Source: Kiritimatiellia bacterium (GTDB lineage Bacteria > Verrucomicrobiota > Kiritimatiellia > RFP12 > UBA1067). Taken from it: 8,505 bases of DNA. The notes beneath the pieces were generated by a model. The model searched no databases and had not been told where the DNA came from. It saw only the letters and a list, made by a program, of their open reading frames with translations. This document shows, in pieces, positions 1 through 7,287 of the stretch (within the stretch, counting starts at the first letter, position 1; every line of letters starts with the position of its first letter). A program made the translations under genes and the position numbers. The stretch covers positions 1 through 8,505 of the forward strand of contig JAKSOX010000071.1 in assembly GCA_024405335.1 (NCBI GenBank), given 5' to 3'.

Positions 1-1751
1 GTCTTCGCGTCGCGCGTCACGGGCAGACGCACGGGACCGTCCGACCACAGCGCGAACCACAGCACGCAATCTCCTTCCAGCCGGCGGATGCGCAGCCGCG
101 CGCTTTCCTGCTCGTCGATGCGGGCGTTGACGATCACGGCGCTCGCGAAGGAACCGTCCTTCCGCACGCGCGGAAGCACCACGTCCAGCGCGGGGCTTTC
201 GAACACCACCGGCATTCCGCCGCCGGAAACGGCGTCCGCCAACTGCGAATAGCGCAGCAGTTCGCGCGAGGTGGCGCCATACGGGGAAAGACGCGCGAAC
301 ACCGCCATTTTGCCGCCGGACGGCAAAGCGACCAACCGCGCATGGCGCTCCGTGGAATCGCTGAGTTCCGTTTTGTCGAGTTCGGCGGCGTCTTCGGGCA
401 CGAGCTTGCGCCCGACGAGATGCCGGACGGCGGCCTGGTCCGCCAGCACGCCGCCGCGCAACACCTCCCGCAGCGCGTCGTCCGGAACGGCGTGCAGCGC
501 GGCGCAGTCCCAGAGAACCGTTCCCAGCGCGCGGCCGACGCCGAAGTTGTAGGGCACGCACGACGGCGCCGCCCAGGGGTCGAGACCGGGCGTCCACGGG
601 CCGATTTCGTGCGGAAACGCGGCGAAGCCGACGGGGTCGGCGCCGCGGTTGCGCGCGACGTATTCGCGGTAGAGCCACATGTTCGCGCGCGGCGCCTTGA
701 ACACCGTGCGCTCGTACCATTCGCACGGTTCGGCGTTCCCGGCGACGTACCACGTGAGCGAGTCCATGCCCGCGGCGAGATGCATCAGCGCCTCGAATCC
801 GAGCGAACGCGCGGTGCGCATGGTGAAATTGCGCGGGTACGTTTCGATTTCGGGGCAGAGGCGGTCGAAAAGGCCGAAGCGCGCGGAAAGCGTCTTCATC
901 TGCTCCTGCATGCGGTAGGTCTTGTCGACCAGGCCGTACGGATTCCAGTCGTTGTAATGGCAGCTGCCGGGGCGCATGGCGATCTTCCCGCCGGCCGCCT
1001 TCGCCATGGCCTCGACTATGGCGAGCTGGCCTTCGTCCGCCCACGGATACTGGAAGCCCAGGCGCGTTTCCGGCGAAAATTCCTTCACCGCCTTGCAGAA
1101 CGCGTAGGCGAATTCGGCGAGGCCACGGAAGCAGTGCGCGCGCCAGCGCGCGGCGAGGGCCTTGTCGGTTTTCGTCGCCGCCACCAGCGTTTCGCGCGTC
1201 CACGCCCTGCCTTCGGCTTCCGCGAACGCGGCGACGCAGCGTTTGCAATAGCAGCCGTTCGGGTTCTTGCCGTGGCTTTCGACGCGCACGTCGTCGTCCA
1301 GCCAGATCGTGTGCGGCTTCCAGGCGCAATAGTGCCTGAGCTGGTCGCGGAAATACGCGTGGAACTTGGGATCGCGCGGACAGTTGCAGCGGACGCCCTC
1401 CCAGCCGTCCGGACCCGTGAAACCGGTCCAGTCCTTGAACGGCATCCGTTCGTAGTCGGGACCGTCCGTGTTGCCGATCGTGAGCTCGAACTCGAGCGAG
1501 GCGACGTAGCCCATCGCGCGGATTTCGCGCGCGGCGGCGGCGAGCCACTTCGCGCGCGCCTCGTTTTCGGCAAGCGACTTGAAGTTGCAGGCCGAAAACC
1601 ACACTTCGTCGAAGCAGTCGCGGCTGCGCGAAAGCATGGCGCGCTGCGACGGCCAGTTTTCCGGCGTCGCCGGAAGCCGCAACGTCGAAAATGGCGTTGC
1701 GGTCGCGCACGCGGCAGCCGACAAAACGAAAATCGCGACTGCTCTCCTCAC
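1..1751 (-). CDS. Secreted putative glycoside hydrolase (TIM-barrel type), C-terminus cut by window edge
   Basis: At least 583 codons are open from a GTG start to the window edge, so the C-terminus is missing. The GTG is chosen because GAGGAG lies 6 bases upstream; no ATG precedes the conserved part. Residues 1-19 look like a signal peptide (MRR, a hydrophobic stretch, then Ala/Thr-rich), implying export. The middle resembles predicted TIM-barrel glycosidases of PVC bacteria: WLDDDVRV at 150-157, followed by a CxCxxC cluster (C167, C169, C172), and CPEIETYPR at 299-307, whose E301 and E303 are candidate catalytic acids. Residues about 395-460 look like the GATase-like second domain of GH42-type enzymes (a stretch ending GRKLV). 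The gene follows the SGNH lipoprotein gene by 14 bases, so the two probably act together on a glycan outside the cytoplasm. The hydrolase assignment is inference by motif style; family and substrate are unknown. Confidence 0.6.
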   Translation of the reverse strand, partial: MRRAVAIFVLSAAACATATPFSTLRLPATPENWPSQRAMLSRSRDCFDEVWFSACNFKSLAENEARAKWLAAAAREIRAMGYVASLEFELTIGNTDGPDYERMPFKDWTGFTGPDGWEGVRCNCPRDPKFHAYFRDQLRHYCAWKPHTIWLDDDVRVESHGKNPNGCYCKRCVAAFAEAEGRAWTRETLVAATKTDKALAARWRAHCFRGLAEFAYAFCKAVKEFSPETRLGFQYPWADEGQLAIVEAMAKAAGGKIAMRPGSCHYNDWNPYGLVDKTYRMQEQMKTLSARFGLFDRLCPEIETYPRNFTMRTARSLGFEALMHLAAGMDSLTWYVAGNAEPCEWYERTVFKAPRANMWLYREYVARNRGADPVGFAAFPHEIGPWTPGLDPWAAPSCVPYNFGVGRALGTVLWDCAALHAVPDDALREVLRGGVLADQAAVRHLVGRKLVPEDAAELDKTELSDSTERHARLVALPSGGKMAVFARLSPYGATSRELLRYSQLADAVSGGGMPVVFESPALDVVLPRVRKDGSFASAVIVNARIDEQESARLRIRRLEGDCVLWFALWSDGPVRLPVTRDAK

Positions 1752-1765
1752 GTGCCGCTCCTCTC

Positions 1766-2458
1766 TCACAAATCCGCGAAGGCCTTGACGACTTCGTCCG
1801 CCATGCGTTGGTAGCCGGGGTCGTTCGGGTGCAACGCCTTGTCGATCGACAGAGACGCGAGCTCGTCCTCTTCGCCGCACTTGTCGAAGAAATCGGCCAC
1901 GGGAAATTTTTCGTACGCGGCGATTGCGCGCACGGCGTTCGCGTACTGTTGCAGATAGATGCCGTTTTTCGCGTCGTAGCTGTGCGCCGGCAGATAGGAT
2001 CCGAAACCGTACGACTTCCGCGGCGTCGCCAAAATGATCTTCGCCTTCGGATTCACGGCGCGGATCTTGTCCACCAGCACGCGGTAGTTCGCCGAGAACG
2101 TGCCGTTCGTGGCGTTCTCCACGTAGTCGGACAACTTGCCCACGGGCGTCGAATGCCCCCAGTCGTTGACGCCGTGCTCGATCGTGTAGTAGTCCGCAAA
2201 CGGCACGTGGCCAGGCTGCTGGCGCACGACGCCGCCGTTGATGCCGGCGTTTACGAACTTGTCGAACTTGACGCAGTCCATCACGCGGTCCTGGTAGCCG
2301 CGCGTGAAGCGCCCCTTCGCGACGTTGTTGTTGTACCAGGTGATCGACGTGCCCAAGCTGCACCACGTGCCCTTCAGGACCAGCGGTTTCTCCGGCGTGG
2401 GAACCGTGTGGCATCCCGCCGCCAACAGCAATGCGGACAGCAACAATTTCATCTTCAT
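1766..2458 (-). CDS. SGNH/GDSL-family hydrolase, predicted lipoprotein
   Basis: This 230-residue protein carries the blocks of the SGNH hydrolase (Lipase_GDSL_2) family. Block I is GTSIT with nucleophile S38, block II has Gly72 in NAGINGG, block III is GVND (G96, N98), and block V is DKALHP with D206 and H210. The N-terminus is a short lipoprotein signal (MKMK, a Leu/Ala core, AAGC) with lipidation predicted at C16, so it should sit on a membrane facing the periplasm or outside. The first ATG is used because AAGGAG lies 8 bases upstream. Family members are esterases, often removing acetyl groups from polysaccharides. The gene directly precedes the putative glycoside hydrolase, which fits a carbohydrate esterase role, but the substrate is inference. 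Odd: the usual Asp of GDSIT is Thr37. Confidence 0.85.
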   Translation of the reverse strand: MKMKLLLSALLLAAGCHTVPTPEKPLVLKGTWCSLGTSITWYNNNVAKGRFTRGYQDRVMDCVKFDKFVNAGINGGVVRQQPGHVPFADYYTIEHGVNDWGHSTPVGKLSDYVENATNGTFSANYRVLVDKIRAVNPKAKIILATPRKSYGFGSYLPAHSYDAKNGIYLQQYANAVRAIAAYEKFPVADFFDKCGEEDELASLSIDKALHPNDPGYQRMADEVVKAFADL

Positions 2459-2479
2459 TTCCCGTTCTCCTTTTCCGCT

Positions 2480-2767
2480 TCAAGCCATGCTTCCCACTAC
2501 TTCCATCACGCGGGACGCCGTGGCGCCTTTCAAAAAAATCCGTTTCGTCTTGGACGTCTCGCCGCTTTTGAACGACACCGCGCTCTTCGGCAATCCGAAC
2601 GCATTCGCCAGGACTTCAATCAGTTCCTTGTTCGCTTTGCCGTCCACTGGGGCCGATTTGACGCGCACTTTCACCGCGTCGCCAAGCCAACCATCCACGC
2701 CGGCCTTTCCGGACCGCGGCGCCGCCCGCACGTCGACGACGCAACCTTCTGCGGTTTCGACGATCAT
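2480..2767 (-). CDS. DUF167 / YggU-family (UPF0235) protein
   Basis: A 95-residue protein matching the small DUF167 family: an early VVDVRAAPRSGK strand, then VKVRVKSAPVDGKANKEL, a helix ending in LANAFGLPKS, and a closing SGETSKTKR segment. Length and motif order are typical. Its biochemical role is not established. The frame extends upstream to a TTG at 2785, but the ATG at 2767 is preferred because AAGGGG lies 7 bases before it; the upstream TTG would also lie inside the end of rfbB. With the ATG start, the gap to the rfbB stop is 4 bases, suggesting translational coupling. The SGNH lipoprotein gene follows after 21 bases. Confidence 0.88.
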   Translation of the reverse strand: MIVETAEGCVVDVRAAPRSGKAGVDGWLGDAVKVRVKSAPVDGKANKELIEVLANAFGLPKSAVSFKSGETSKTKRIFLKGATASRVMEVVGSMA

Positions 2768-2771
2768 TGCG

Positions 2772-3863
2772 TCACCCCTTGCCAAGCCGCTCGCCAGCGT
2801 AGCGCTTGGCGTGGATCGGCCCCCACCACCATTCGTTGTCCAGATACCACTGGACCGTCTTGCGGATGCCGGTTTCGAAATTCTCGCGCGGTTTCCACCC
2901 GAGTTCGCCCATCAACTTGGAAGGATCGATGGCGTATCGCAGGTCGTGGCCGGGGCGGTCTTTCACGAACGTGACGAGCGACTCGTATTTGGAGCCGTCC
3001 GCGCGCGGACGCAATTCGTCGAGAATCGCGCACACCGTCTTGACCACCTCGAGATTCGTGCGCTCGTTGTGCCCGCCCACGTTGTACGTTTCGCCGGGAG
3101 CGCCCTTCTCGTTCACCAGCAGCAGCGCACGCGCGTGGTCTTCCACGTACAGCCAGTCGCGCACGTTCGCGCCCGCGCCGTACACGGGCAGCGGCTTGCT
3201 CTCGAGCGCGTTCAGCGTCACCAGCGGAATGAGCTTTTCGGGGAAATGGTACGGGCCGTAGTTGTTCGAGCAGTTCGTGATCAGCGTGGGCATCCCGTAG
3301 GTGTCGTGCCAGGCGCGCACCAGATGGTCGCTCGCGGCTTTGGAGGCCGAATACGGCGAATGCGGCGCATACGGCGTTTTCTCCGTGAAAAAACCAGTCG
3401 CGCCAAGCGAACCGTACACCTCGTCGGTGGAAACGTGCTGGAATCGGAACGCCGCCTTCGCGGCGTCGTCCAGTCCGCGCCAATAAGTCAGCGCCGCCTG
3501 CAGCAGCGTCGCCGTGCCCACGACGTTCGTTTGGACGAATTCGCCGGGGCCGTCGATGGAACGGTCCACGTGCGATTCGGCCGCCAGATGGAAAACCGCT
3601 TCCGGCCTGAAATCGGCGAACGCGCGATCCATCGCCGCCGCGTCGCAGACGTCCGCCTTGAGGAACCGGAGCCGCGGATTCGCCGATTCGAGCGTCGCGG
3701 GGTCGAGACCGACCTCCTTGAGCGATTCCGGAACGCCAGCGTACGTCAACTTGTCCACCACCAGCACGGAGGCGTCCGTCTCCTTCAACAACAACCGCGC
3801 GAGCGCGGAACCGATGAATCCGGCCGCCCCCGTCACCATGCACCGTTTTGAACAATCCGCCAT
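2772..3863 (-). CDS. rfbB: dTDP-glucose 4,6-dehydratase
   Basis: This 363-residue extended short-chain dehydrogenase/reductase converts dTDP-glucose to dTDP-4-keto-6-deoxyglucose, the second step toward dTDP-rhamnose and related deoxysugars; it is cytoplasmic and uses bound NAD. Visible motifs are the Rossmann TGAAGFIG at 11-18, LAAESHVDRSI at 93-103, the catalytic STDEVYG at 145-151 (Thr146, Asp147, Glu148), YSASK at 171-175 (Tyr171, Lys175), and NCSNNYGPYHFPEKLIP at 197-213. Length is normal for RmlB. The ATG is supported by a perfect AGGAGG 5 bases upstream. No rfbA, rfbC or rfbD lies in the window, so the other steps must be encoded elsewhere. Its product probably feeds surface polysaccharide. 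The symbol rmlB is equivalent. Confidence 0.95.
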   Translation of the reverse strand: MADCSKRCMVTGAAGFIGSALARLLLKETDASVLVVDKLTYAGVPESLKEVGLDPATLESANPRLRFLKADVCDAAAMDRAFADFRPEAVFHLAAESHVDRSIDGPGEFVQTNVVGTATLLQAALTYWRGLDDAAKAAFRFQHVSTDEVYGSLGATGFFTEKTPYAPHSPYSASKAASDHLVRAWHDTYGMPTLITNCSNNYGPYHFPEKLIPLVTLNALESKPLPVYGAGANVRDWLYVEDHARALLLVNEKGAPGETYNVGGHNERTNLEVVKTVCAILDELRPRADGSKYESLVTFVKDRPGHDLRYAIDPSKLMGELGWKPRENFETGIRKTVQWYLDNEWWWGPIHAKRYAGERLGKG

Positions 3864-3868
3864 GACTA

Positions 3869-3874
3869 CCTCCT
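3869..3874 (-). promoter_or_regulatory. Strong ribosome binding site of rfbB
   Basis: A perfect AGGAGG read on the minus strand, 5 bases before the ATG at 3863. It is the strongest Shine-Dalgarno in the window and sits in a 36-base AT-richer gap after the LysM-protein gene, so rfbB is probably translated independently of its upstream neighbour. Confidence 0.8.
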
Positions 3875-3899
3875 TTTTTGCCAGTTGCGAGATTCAAAA

Positions 3900-4889
3900 T
3901 CAAAGATCGGAAACCGTGAGCTGGGCTCCGGGCGCGAGAAACATGCGCAGTTCGGATTCGTCGTCCGGAGACATTCTGATGCCAAGCGCCTTGAAACGCG
4001 ACTGCGGCCCTTCCGACGCCTTGGCGGTGATCGGATAGTTCGCGGCCGCGACGTCCGCGGAAACCGACACGTAGTAGCGTTTGAAGAACTTCCCGTTCAG
4101 CGTGAGATCGGCGACGCGCGTGCGCTTGTGCACCACGAGCGACGCGTTCGGGAAATTCAGCACGCGGACCTTTTTCATGGCTGCGGGAAACGCATGTGTT
4201 TCGCGGAGGTTGTTGAGCCGCCGGACGGCTTCCACCGTGGTGCGGTGGCGTCGCGCCACCAGAAACGGCGTGTCGTTTTGCCGCAAATCTATTTCGGCCG
4301 TCCACAACGTCGGCTGGCCGGAAAGGACGAAATCCACGTTCAGCGCGCCCAAACGGCGCGCCAGGGCGTCGCCGACGTCGGACATCGTGGGCCGCCTGAG
4401 CAGCTGTTCGATCGAATCGATGGCAATCCGCATGTTTCCGGACAGTTCGGCCTGGTACAGGCGTTCCAAAAGCACTCGCTCATCGCGCGAACGGTTCGAG
4501 GATTCGTCCAGCCAGCGTTTGGCCCGCAGGGCTGCCGGAGACGGCGGCGGCGGCGTTTTCGCCGACACGGCGGACGCTTTCGCGGGCGCCGGGGCGACAG
4601 TCGAAGACGGCTTTTCCGCCAGACGCCGCGCAGGCGCGTTCGTGACGCCCGCGGAAACGACGTCTGCCGCGGTCGCGGCAACCGGCTGGGCCACCCTGAT
4701 TTCAGCCCGCTTTTTCGCGACTTGCCGCAACACGAAAAAAACGGCGATCACCGTCAGCAGCCCGGCCGCGGCCCACCGTCCCCAACGGACGGAAGGCCGT
4801 TCGACGGGTTCCCGGTATTCCAACACCGAACCCAGCAGCCCGCTGTTTTTCCCCATCAGGCTGCTCGGCATCTGGCGCACGAACGCCAT
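3900..4889 (-). CDS. Membrane-anchored LysM protein with degenerate L,D-transpeptidase-like C-terminus
   Basis: A 329-residue protein. Residues 1-36 look cytoplasmic and 37-56 form one membrane helix followed by KKR. Residues about 65-120 are an Ala/Pro-rich linker (PPPPSP at 113-118), and about 120-185 is helical. Residues 196-245 resemble a LysM peptidoglycan-binding domain (NDTPFLVARRHRTTVEAVRRLN). Residues 248-277 resemble the opening strands of a YkuD L,D-transpeptidase (SLVVHKRTRVADLTLNGK), and 302-325 resemble its ending (LGIRMSPDD then GAQLTV). The intervening block is short, and the SHGC catalytic motif is absent where GCIRM would be expected. I infer a cell-wall-binding protein with a non-catalytic remnant. 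The start ATG abuts the yajC stop with no good Shine-Dalgarno, implying coupling to yajC translation. LysM confidence is moderate; the YkuD part is less certain. Confidence 0.7.
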   Translation of the reverse strand: MAFVRQMPSSLMGKNSGLLGSVLEYREPVERPSVRWGRWAAAGLLTVIAVFFVLRQVAKKRAEIRVAQPVAATAADVVSAGVTNAPARRLAEKPSSTVAPAPAKASAVSAKTPPPPSPAALRAKRWLDESSNRSRDERVLLERLYQAELSGNMRIAIDSIEQLLRRPTMSDVGDALARRLGALNVDFVLSGQPTLWTAEIDLRQNDTPFLVARRHRTTVEAVRRLNNLRETHAFPAAMKKVRVLNFPNASLVVHKRTRVADLTLNGKFFKRYYVSVSADVAAANYPITAKASEGPQSRFKALGIRMSPDDESELRMFLAPGAQLTVSDL

Positions 4890-5240
4890 TTACTTCGCGG
4901 CTGGCTGCTCGGGTTCGACTGCGCTCTGGACGGCGGCGCGGACGACTTCGACCACGTTGCCGGGATTCAGTTCGATGCGGAAGGTCTTCTCCTTCGCTTC
5001 GACGATCTTGCCGATGAAGCCGCCGCAGAACACGACCGTGGCGCCCGCGCGGAGTTCTTCGATCATCTTCCGGCGCTCCTTTTCCTTGCGCTGCTGCGGA
5101 CGGATCATCATGAAATAGAAGATCGCGAAGATGATGAGCATCGGCACGAGCATGCCCATGCCGCCGGCCTGGGCGGATTGTCCGGCGGCGGGAGCTGCGG
5201 GAGCTGCGGCTTGTGCGAAAAGTGCGGTGAGCGTGTTCAT
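4890..5240 (-). CDS. yajC: Preprotein translocase subunit YajC
   Basis: A 116-residue protein with the YajC layout: a short Ala-rich N-terminus, one membrane helix at about 29-46, the hallmark RPQQRKEKERR at 47-57, then a small domain with the typical LRAGATVVFCGGFIGKIVEA run and a strand ending in NPGNVVEVV. YajC associates with SecDF and assists Sec-dependent export at the inner membrane. The ATG at 5240 is chosen because AAGGA lies 8 bases upstream and the protein then has family length; the frame stays open further upstream only as an out-of-frame reading of tgt. It follows tgt, a common arrangement (tgt-yajC-secD-secF), but secD and secF do not follow here. Confidence 0.95.
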   Translation of the reverse strand: MNTLTALFAQAAAPAAPAAGQSAQAGGMGMLVPMLIIFAIFYFMMIRPQQRKEKERRKMIEELRAGATVVFCGGFIGKIVEAKEKTFRIELNPGNVVEVVRAAVQSAVEPEQPAAK

Positions 5241-5278
5241 TTTTCTGTTCCTTTTTTTTGGTGGTTGGTTTGAAGCGT

Positions 5279-6382
5279 TCAGTTCGGCGGAGGATGGGCG
5301 AGGAACCGCTCGGCGAACGAGCCGTCGGAAATCGCCTGGCGCATTTCCGCCATGTAGTTCAGGATGCAGTGCACGTTGTGGATCGTGAGCAGCCGCACGC
5401 CGAGTATCTCCCCCGCGTGCAGCAGATGGCGCACGTAGCCGCGCGTGAAGTTCCGGCAGCAGTAGCACGCGCACCCCTCCTCCACGGGCGAATCGTCGTA
5501 AATCCATTTCGCCGCCTTGACGGCGACGTTGCCGCCGCGCGTGACGGCGGTGCCGTGGCGCGCGATGCGCGTGGGCAGCACGCAGTCGAACATGTCCACG
5601 CCGCGCGCGACGCACTGGGCCATCTGGTGCAGCACGCCGAGCCCCATCACGTAGCGCGGCTTGTTCTCGGGCAGATGCGGCACCGTGGCCTCCACGGCCT
5701 GATACATCGTCTCCTCCGGTTCGCCCACCGACACGCCGCCGATGGCGTAGCCCGGAAAGTCCATTTTCACGAGTTCCTCGGCGCAATGGCGGCGCAAATC
5801 GTCGTAGACTCCGCCCTGCACGATGCCGAACACGATCTGCCCTTCCGCGTGCGGCGCTTCAAGGGACGTCTTCGCCCATTTGATCGTGGTCTCGACGCTT
5901 CTTTCGGCGCGGTCGCGCGGACACGGCCACGGCAGGCACTCGTCGAACGCCATCGCGACGTCGCTGCCGAGCACGCGCTGCATTTCCATCGCCTCCTTCG
6001 GACCCAGGAAGAACTCGTGCCCGTCGAGGTGCGAATTGAACAGCGCGCCTTCTTCGGTGAGCTTGCGGATTTTCGCGAGCGAAAACACCTGGAACCCGCC
6101 GGAATCAGTGAGGATGGGGTGCTTCCAGTTCATGAACTTGTGGAGGCCGCCGAAGCGGGCGATCACATCCGGCCCCGGCTGGAGCAGCAGATGGTAGGTG
6201 TTGCCGAGAATGACGGACGCGCCGTTCTCCTCGAGGTCGCGCGGCTCCAGGGCCTTCACCGTGGCCTGGGTGCCAACGGGCATGAACACGGGCGTTTCCA
6301 CGTCGCCGTGGGCGAGATGCAGCACGCCGCGGCGGGCCTTGGTGGCCGCGTCGCGCGCGACGATCTCGAAATCGCCGGTCAC
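5279..6382 (-). CDS. tgt: tRNA-guanine(34) transglycosylase (queuine tRNA-ribosyltransferase)
   Basis: This 367-residue cytoplasmic enzyme replaces guanine 34 in GUN anticodons with the queuosine precursor preQ1. Visible residues are D93 in LTDSGGFQVFSL (general base), GIVQGG at 186-191, D266 in MFDCVLPTR (nucleophile), and the zinc ligands C304, C306, C309 (CACYCC) plus H335 in TIHN. Length fits the family. The GTG at 6382 is chosen because AAGGAG lies 8 bases upstream and GTGA overlaps the stop of the ELM1-family gene by four bases; the frame extends much further upstream, but only as a shadow of that gene. The overlap implies coupled translation. No other queuosine-pathway gene (queA, queC, queF) is present. 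Confidence 0.97.
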   Translation of the reverse strand: MTGDFEIVARDAATKARRGVLHLAHGDVETPVFMPVGTQATVKALEPRDLEENGASVILGNTYHLLLQPGPDVIARFGGLHKFMNWKHPILTDSGGFQVFSLAKIRKLTEEGALFNSHLDGHEFFLGPKEAMEMQRVLGSDVAMAFDECLPWPCPRDRAERSVETTIKWAKTSLEAPHAEGQIVFGIVQGGVYDDLRRHCAEELVKMDFPGYAIGGVSVGEPEETMYQAVEATVPHLPENKPRYVMGLGVLHQMAQCVARGVDMFDCVLPTRIARHGTAVTRGGNVAVKAAKWIYDDSPVEEGCACYCCRNFTRGYVRHLLHAGEILGVRLLTIHNVHCILNYMAEMRQAISDGSFAERFLAHPPPN

Positions 6383-7287
6383 GCCAGCAGCTCCTTCGCG
6401 CGGGCTGCCTGCGCGGACAGGTCGATTTTGCGGACGCCTTCGAGATAGCCGTCGCGCACGAGGTTTTCCACGAACCGGCGGAACTTGTGGGGGCCGGGCT
6501 TGAGATTGTCCAGCGCGTGCACCTCGGCGGAACCGAACGTGCAGCATTCTGAAAGCATGCCCGTGGATTCCGCGGTGACGTAGAGCTTCTTCGCGAGTTT
6601 CACGAACGCTGGAATCGGGTTGAAATGGTCTTTGGAATACAGGAGTTTGTAGTCCCACGGATAGGAATCCACCACCGCCTCCACGGCTGGCGGCGTGCGG
6701 CGCGAGGTCGTAACGGCTTTGGCGCCGGGCAAGGCGAAGATTTCGTCCAGCCGCGCCTTCATCCAATCGGGTGAAAGCGTCGAACATTTGTTCGGGCCGC
6801 CCACGATCACGGCGATTTCCGGCGCGACGCCTCCGCGTTCGCGGAACGCGGCGACGCCCTTCGCGTAGAACGCCTCGTCCGCCGCCACGAGGTTGGCGGG
6901 GATTTCCACCACGTTCGGCCGTTTCGCGGGCGCGTCGAACGCGGGCGCGAGCACGCAGTCGAAGCTCGCGAGGTGGTAGCCGCGCGGATAAAGCACCACG
7001 CCGCATTTCACGCCGCGCCTGCGCGCAAGCGCCTTGGCCGCGTAGAACGTGCCGGATCCCGTGCCCAGCACGAGGTCGCACGGGCCTTCCGCCGCGGGCC
7101 CGAGGGGCTTGAACAACGACAGCGTCCGCACGCCCAGCCGGTCGAGCAGATACGAAAGCGCCTTGTGCGCCCGGGACTTGAACGCCGCCGGCGCCAAAAC
7201 GAATTCGCAGCCGAGCAGGCGCGCGAACGCCTTGGACTGGTTTTCGTGGCCGGCTTTGCCGTCGGTGAGGATGAGCGCGGTTTTCAT
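6379..7287 (-). CDS. ELM1-family (DUF1022) protein, GT-B-like
   Basis: A 302-residue protein with the hallmarks of the ELM1/DUF1022 family: LTDGKAGHENQSKA at 7-20, VLGTGSGT at 73-80, IVGGPNK at 161-167, TTSRRTPPAVE at 193-203, and YVTAESTGMLSE at 236-247. The family is named for a plant mitochondrial fission factor, but bacterial members are unrelated to fission; their fold looks like GT-B nucleotide-sugar glycosyltransferases. A glycosyltransferase-like role in the envelope is inference. The ATG at 7287 overlaps the nrnA stop as ATGA, so translation is probably coupled; GAGGG lies about 13 bases upstream, too far to be strong. The stop overlaps the tgt start. No signal peptide or membrane helix is visible. 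Confidence 0.85.
   Translation of the reverse strand: MKTALILTDGKAGHENQSKAFARLLGCEFVLAPAAFKSRAHKALSYLLDRLGVRTLSLFKPLGPAAEGPCDLVLGTGSGTFYAAKALARRRGVKCGVVLYPRGYHLASFDCVLAPAFDAPAKRPNVVEIPANLVAADEAFYAKGVAAFRERGGVAPEIAVIVGGPNKCSTLSPDWMKARLDEIFALPGAKAVTTSRRTPPAVEAVVDSYPWDYKLLYSKDHFNPIPAFVKLAKKLYVTAESTGMLSECCTFGSAEVHALDNLKPGPHKFRRFVENLVRDGYLEGVRKIDLSAQAARAKELLA

Noticed and set aside
342..1814. Long plus-strand open frame (490 codons) opposite the putative glycoside hydrolase gene
   Set aside because: Arg/Ala/Val-rich product with no recognisable motif; a shadow of the GC-rich minus-strand gene, which has a signal peptide, Shine-Dalgarno and coherent motifs.
2304..3851. Plus-strand open frame of 515 codons opposite rfbB and neighbours
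   Set aside because: Spans parts of three well-supported minus-strand genes and reads as low-complexity Arg/Val/His-rich sequence.
3900..4150. Possible frameshift that destroyed the L,D-transpeptidase active site
   Set aside because: I read the minus strand through this stretch and saw no SHGC-type motif in the frame used; the other long frame there gives only Arg-rich sequence, so a genuine divergence or deletion is more likely than a single sequencing error.
2764..4305. Minus-strand open frame of 513 codons overlapping rfbB and the LysM-protein gene
   Set aside because: Out of frame with both genes, which have clear family motifs; the product is Arg/Gly-rich without domains.
3885..5273. 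Plus-strand open frame of 462 codons opposite the LysM-protein gene and yajC
   Set aside because: A compositional shadow; YajC and the LysM protein on the other strand explain the region.
5241..5278. Possible terminator between tgt and yajC because of the A/T run
   Set aside because: The run reads as A on the transcribed strand and no hairpin precedes it; it is the spacer carrying the yajC ribosome site.
5241..5786. Upstream extension of the yajC reading frame to 298 codons
   Set aside because: The extension is an alternate frame of tgt; the ATG at 5240 has AAGGA 8 bases upstream and gives normal YajC length.
6383..7081. Upstream extension of the tgt frame to 600 codons, suggesting a fusion
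   Set aside because: The extension overlaps the ELM1-family gene in another frame; the GTG at 6382 has a good ribosome site and normal Tgt length.
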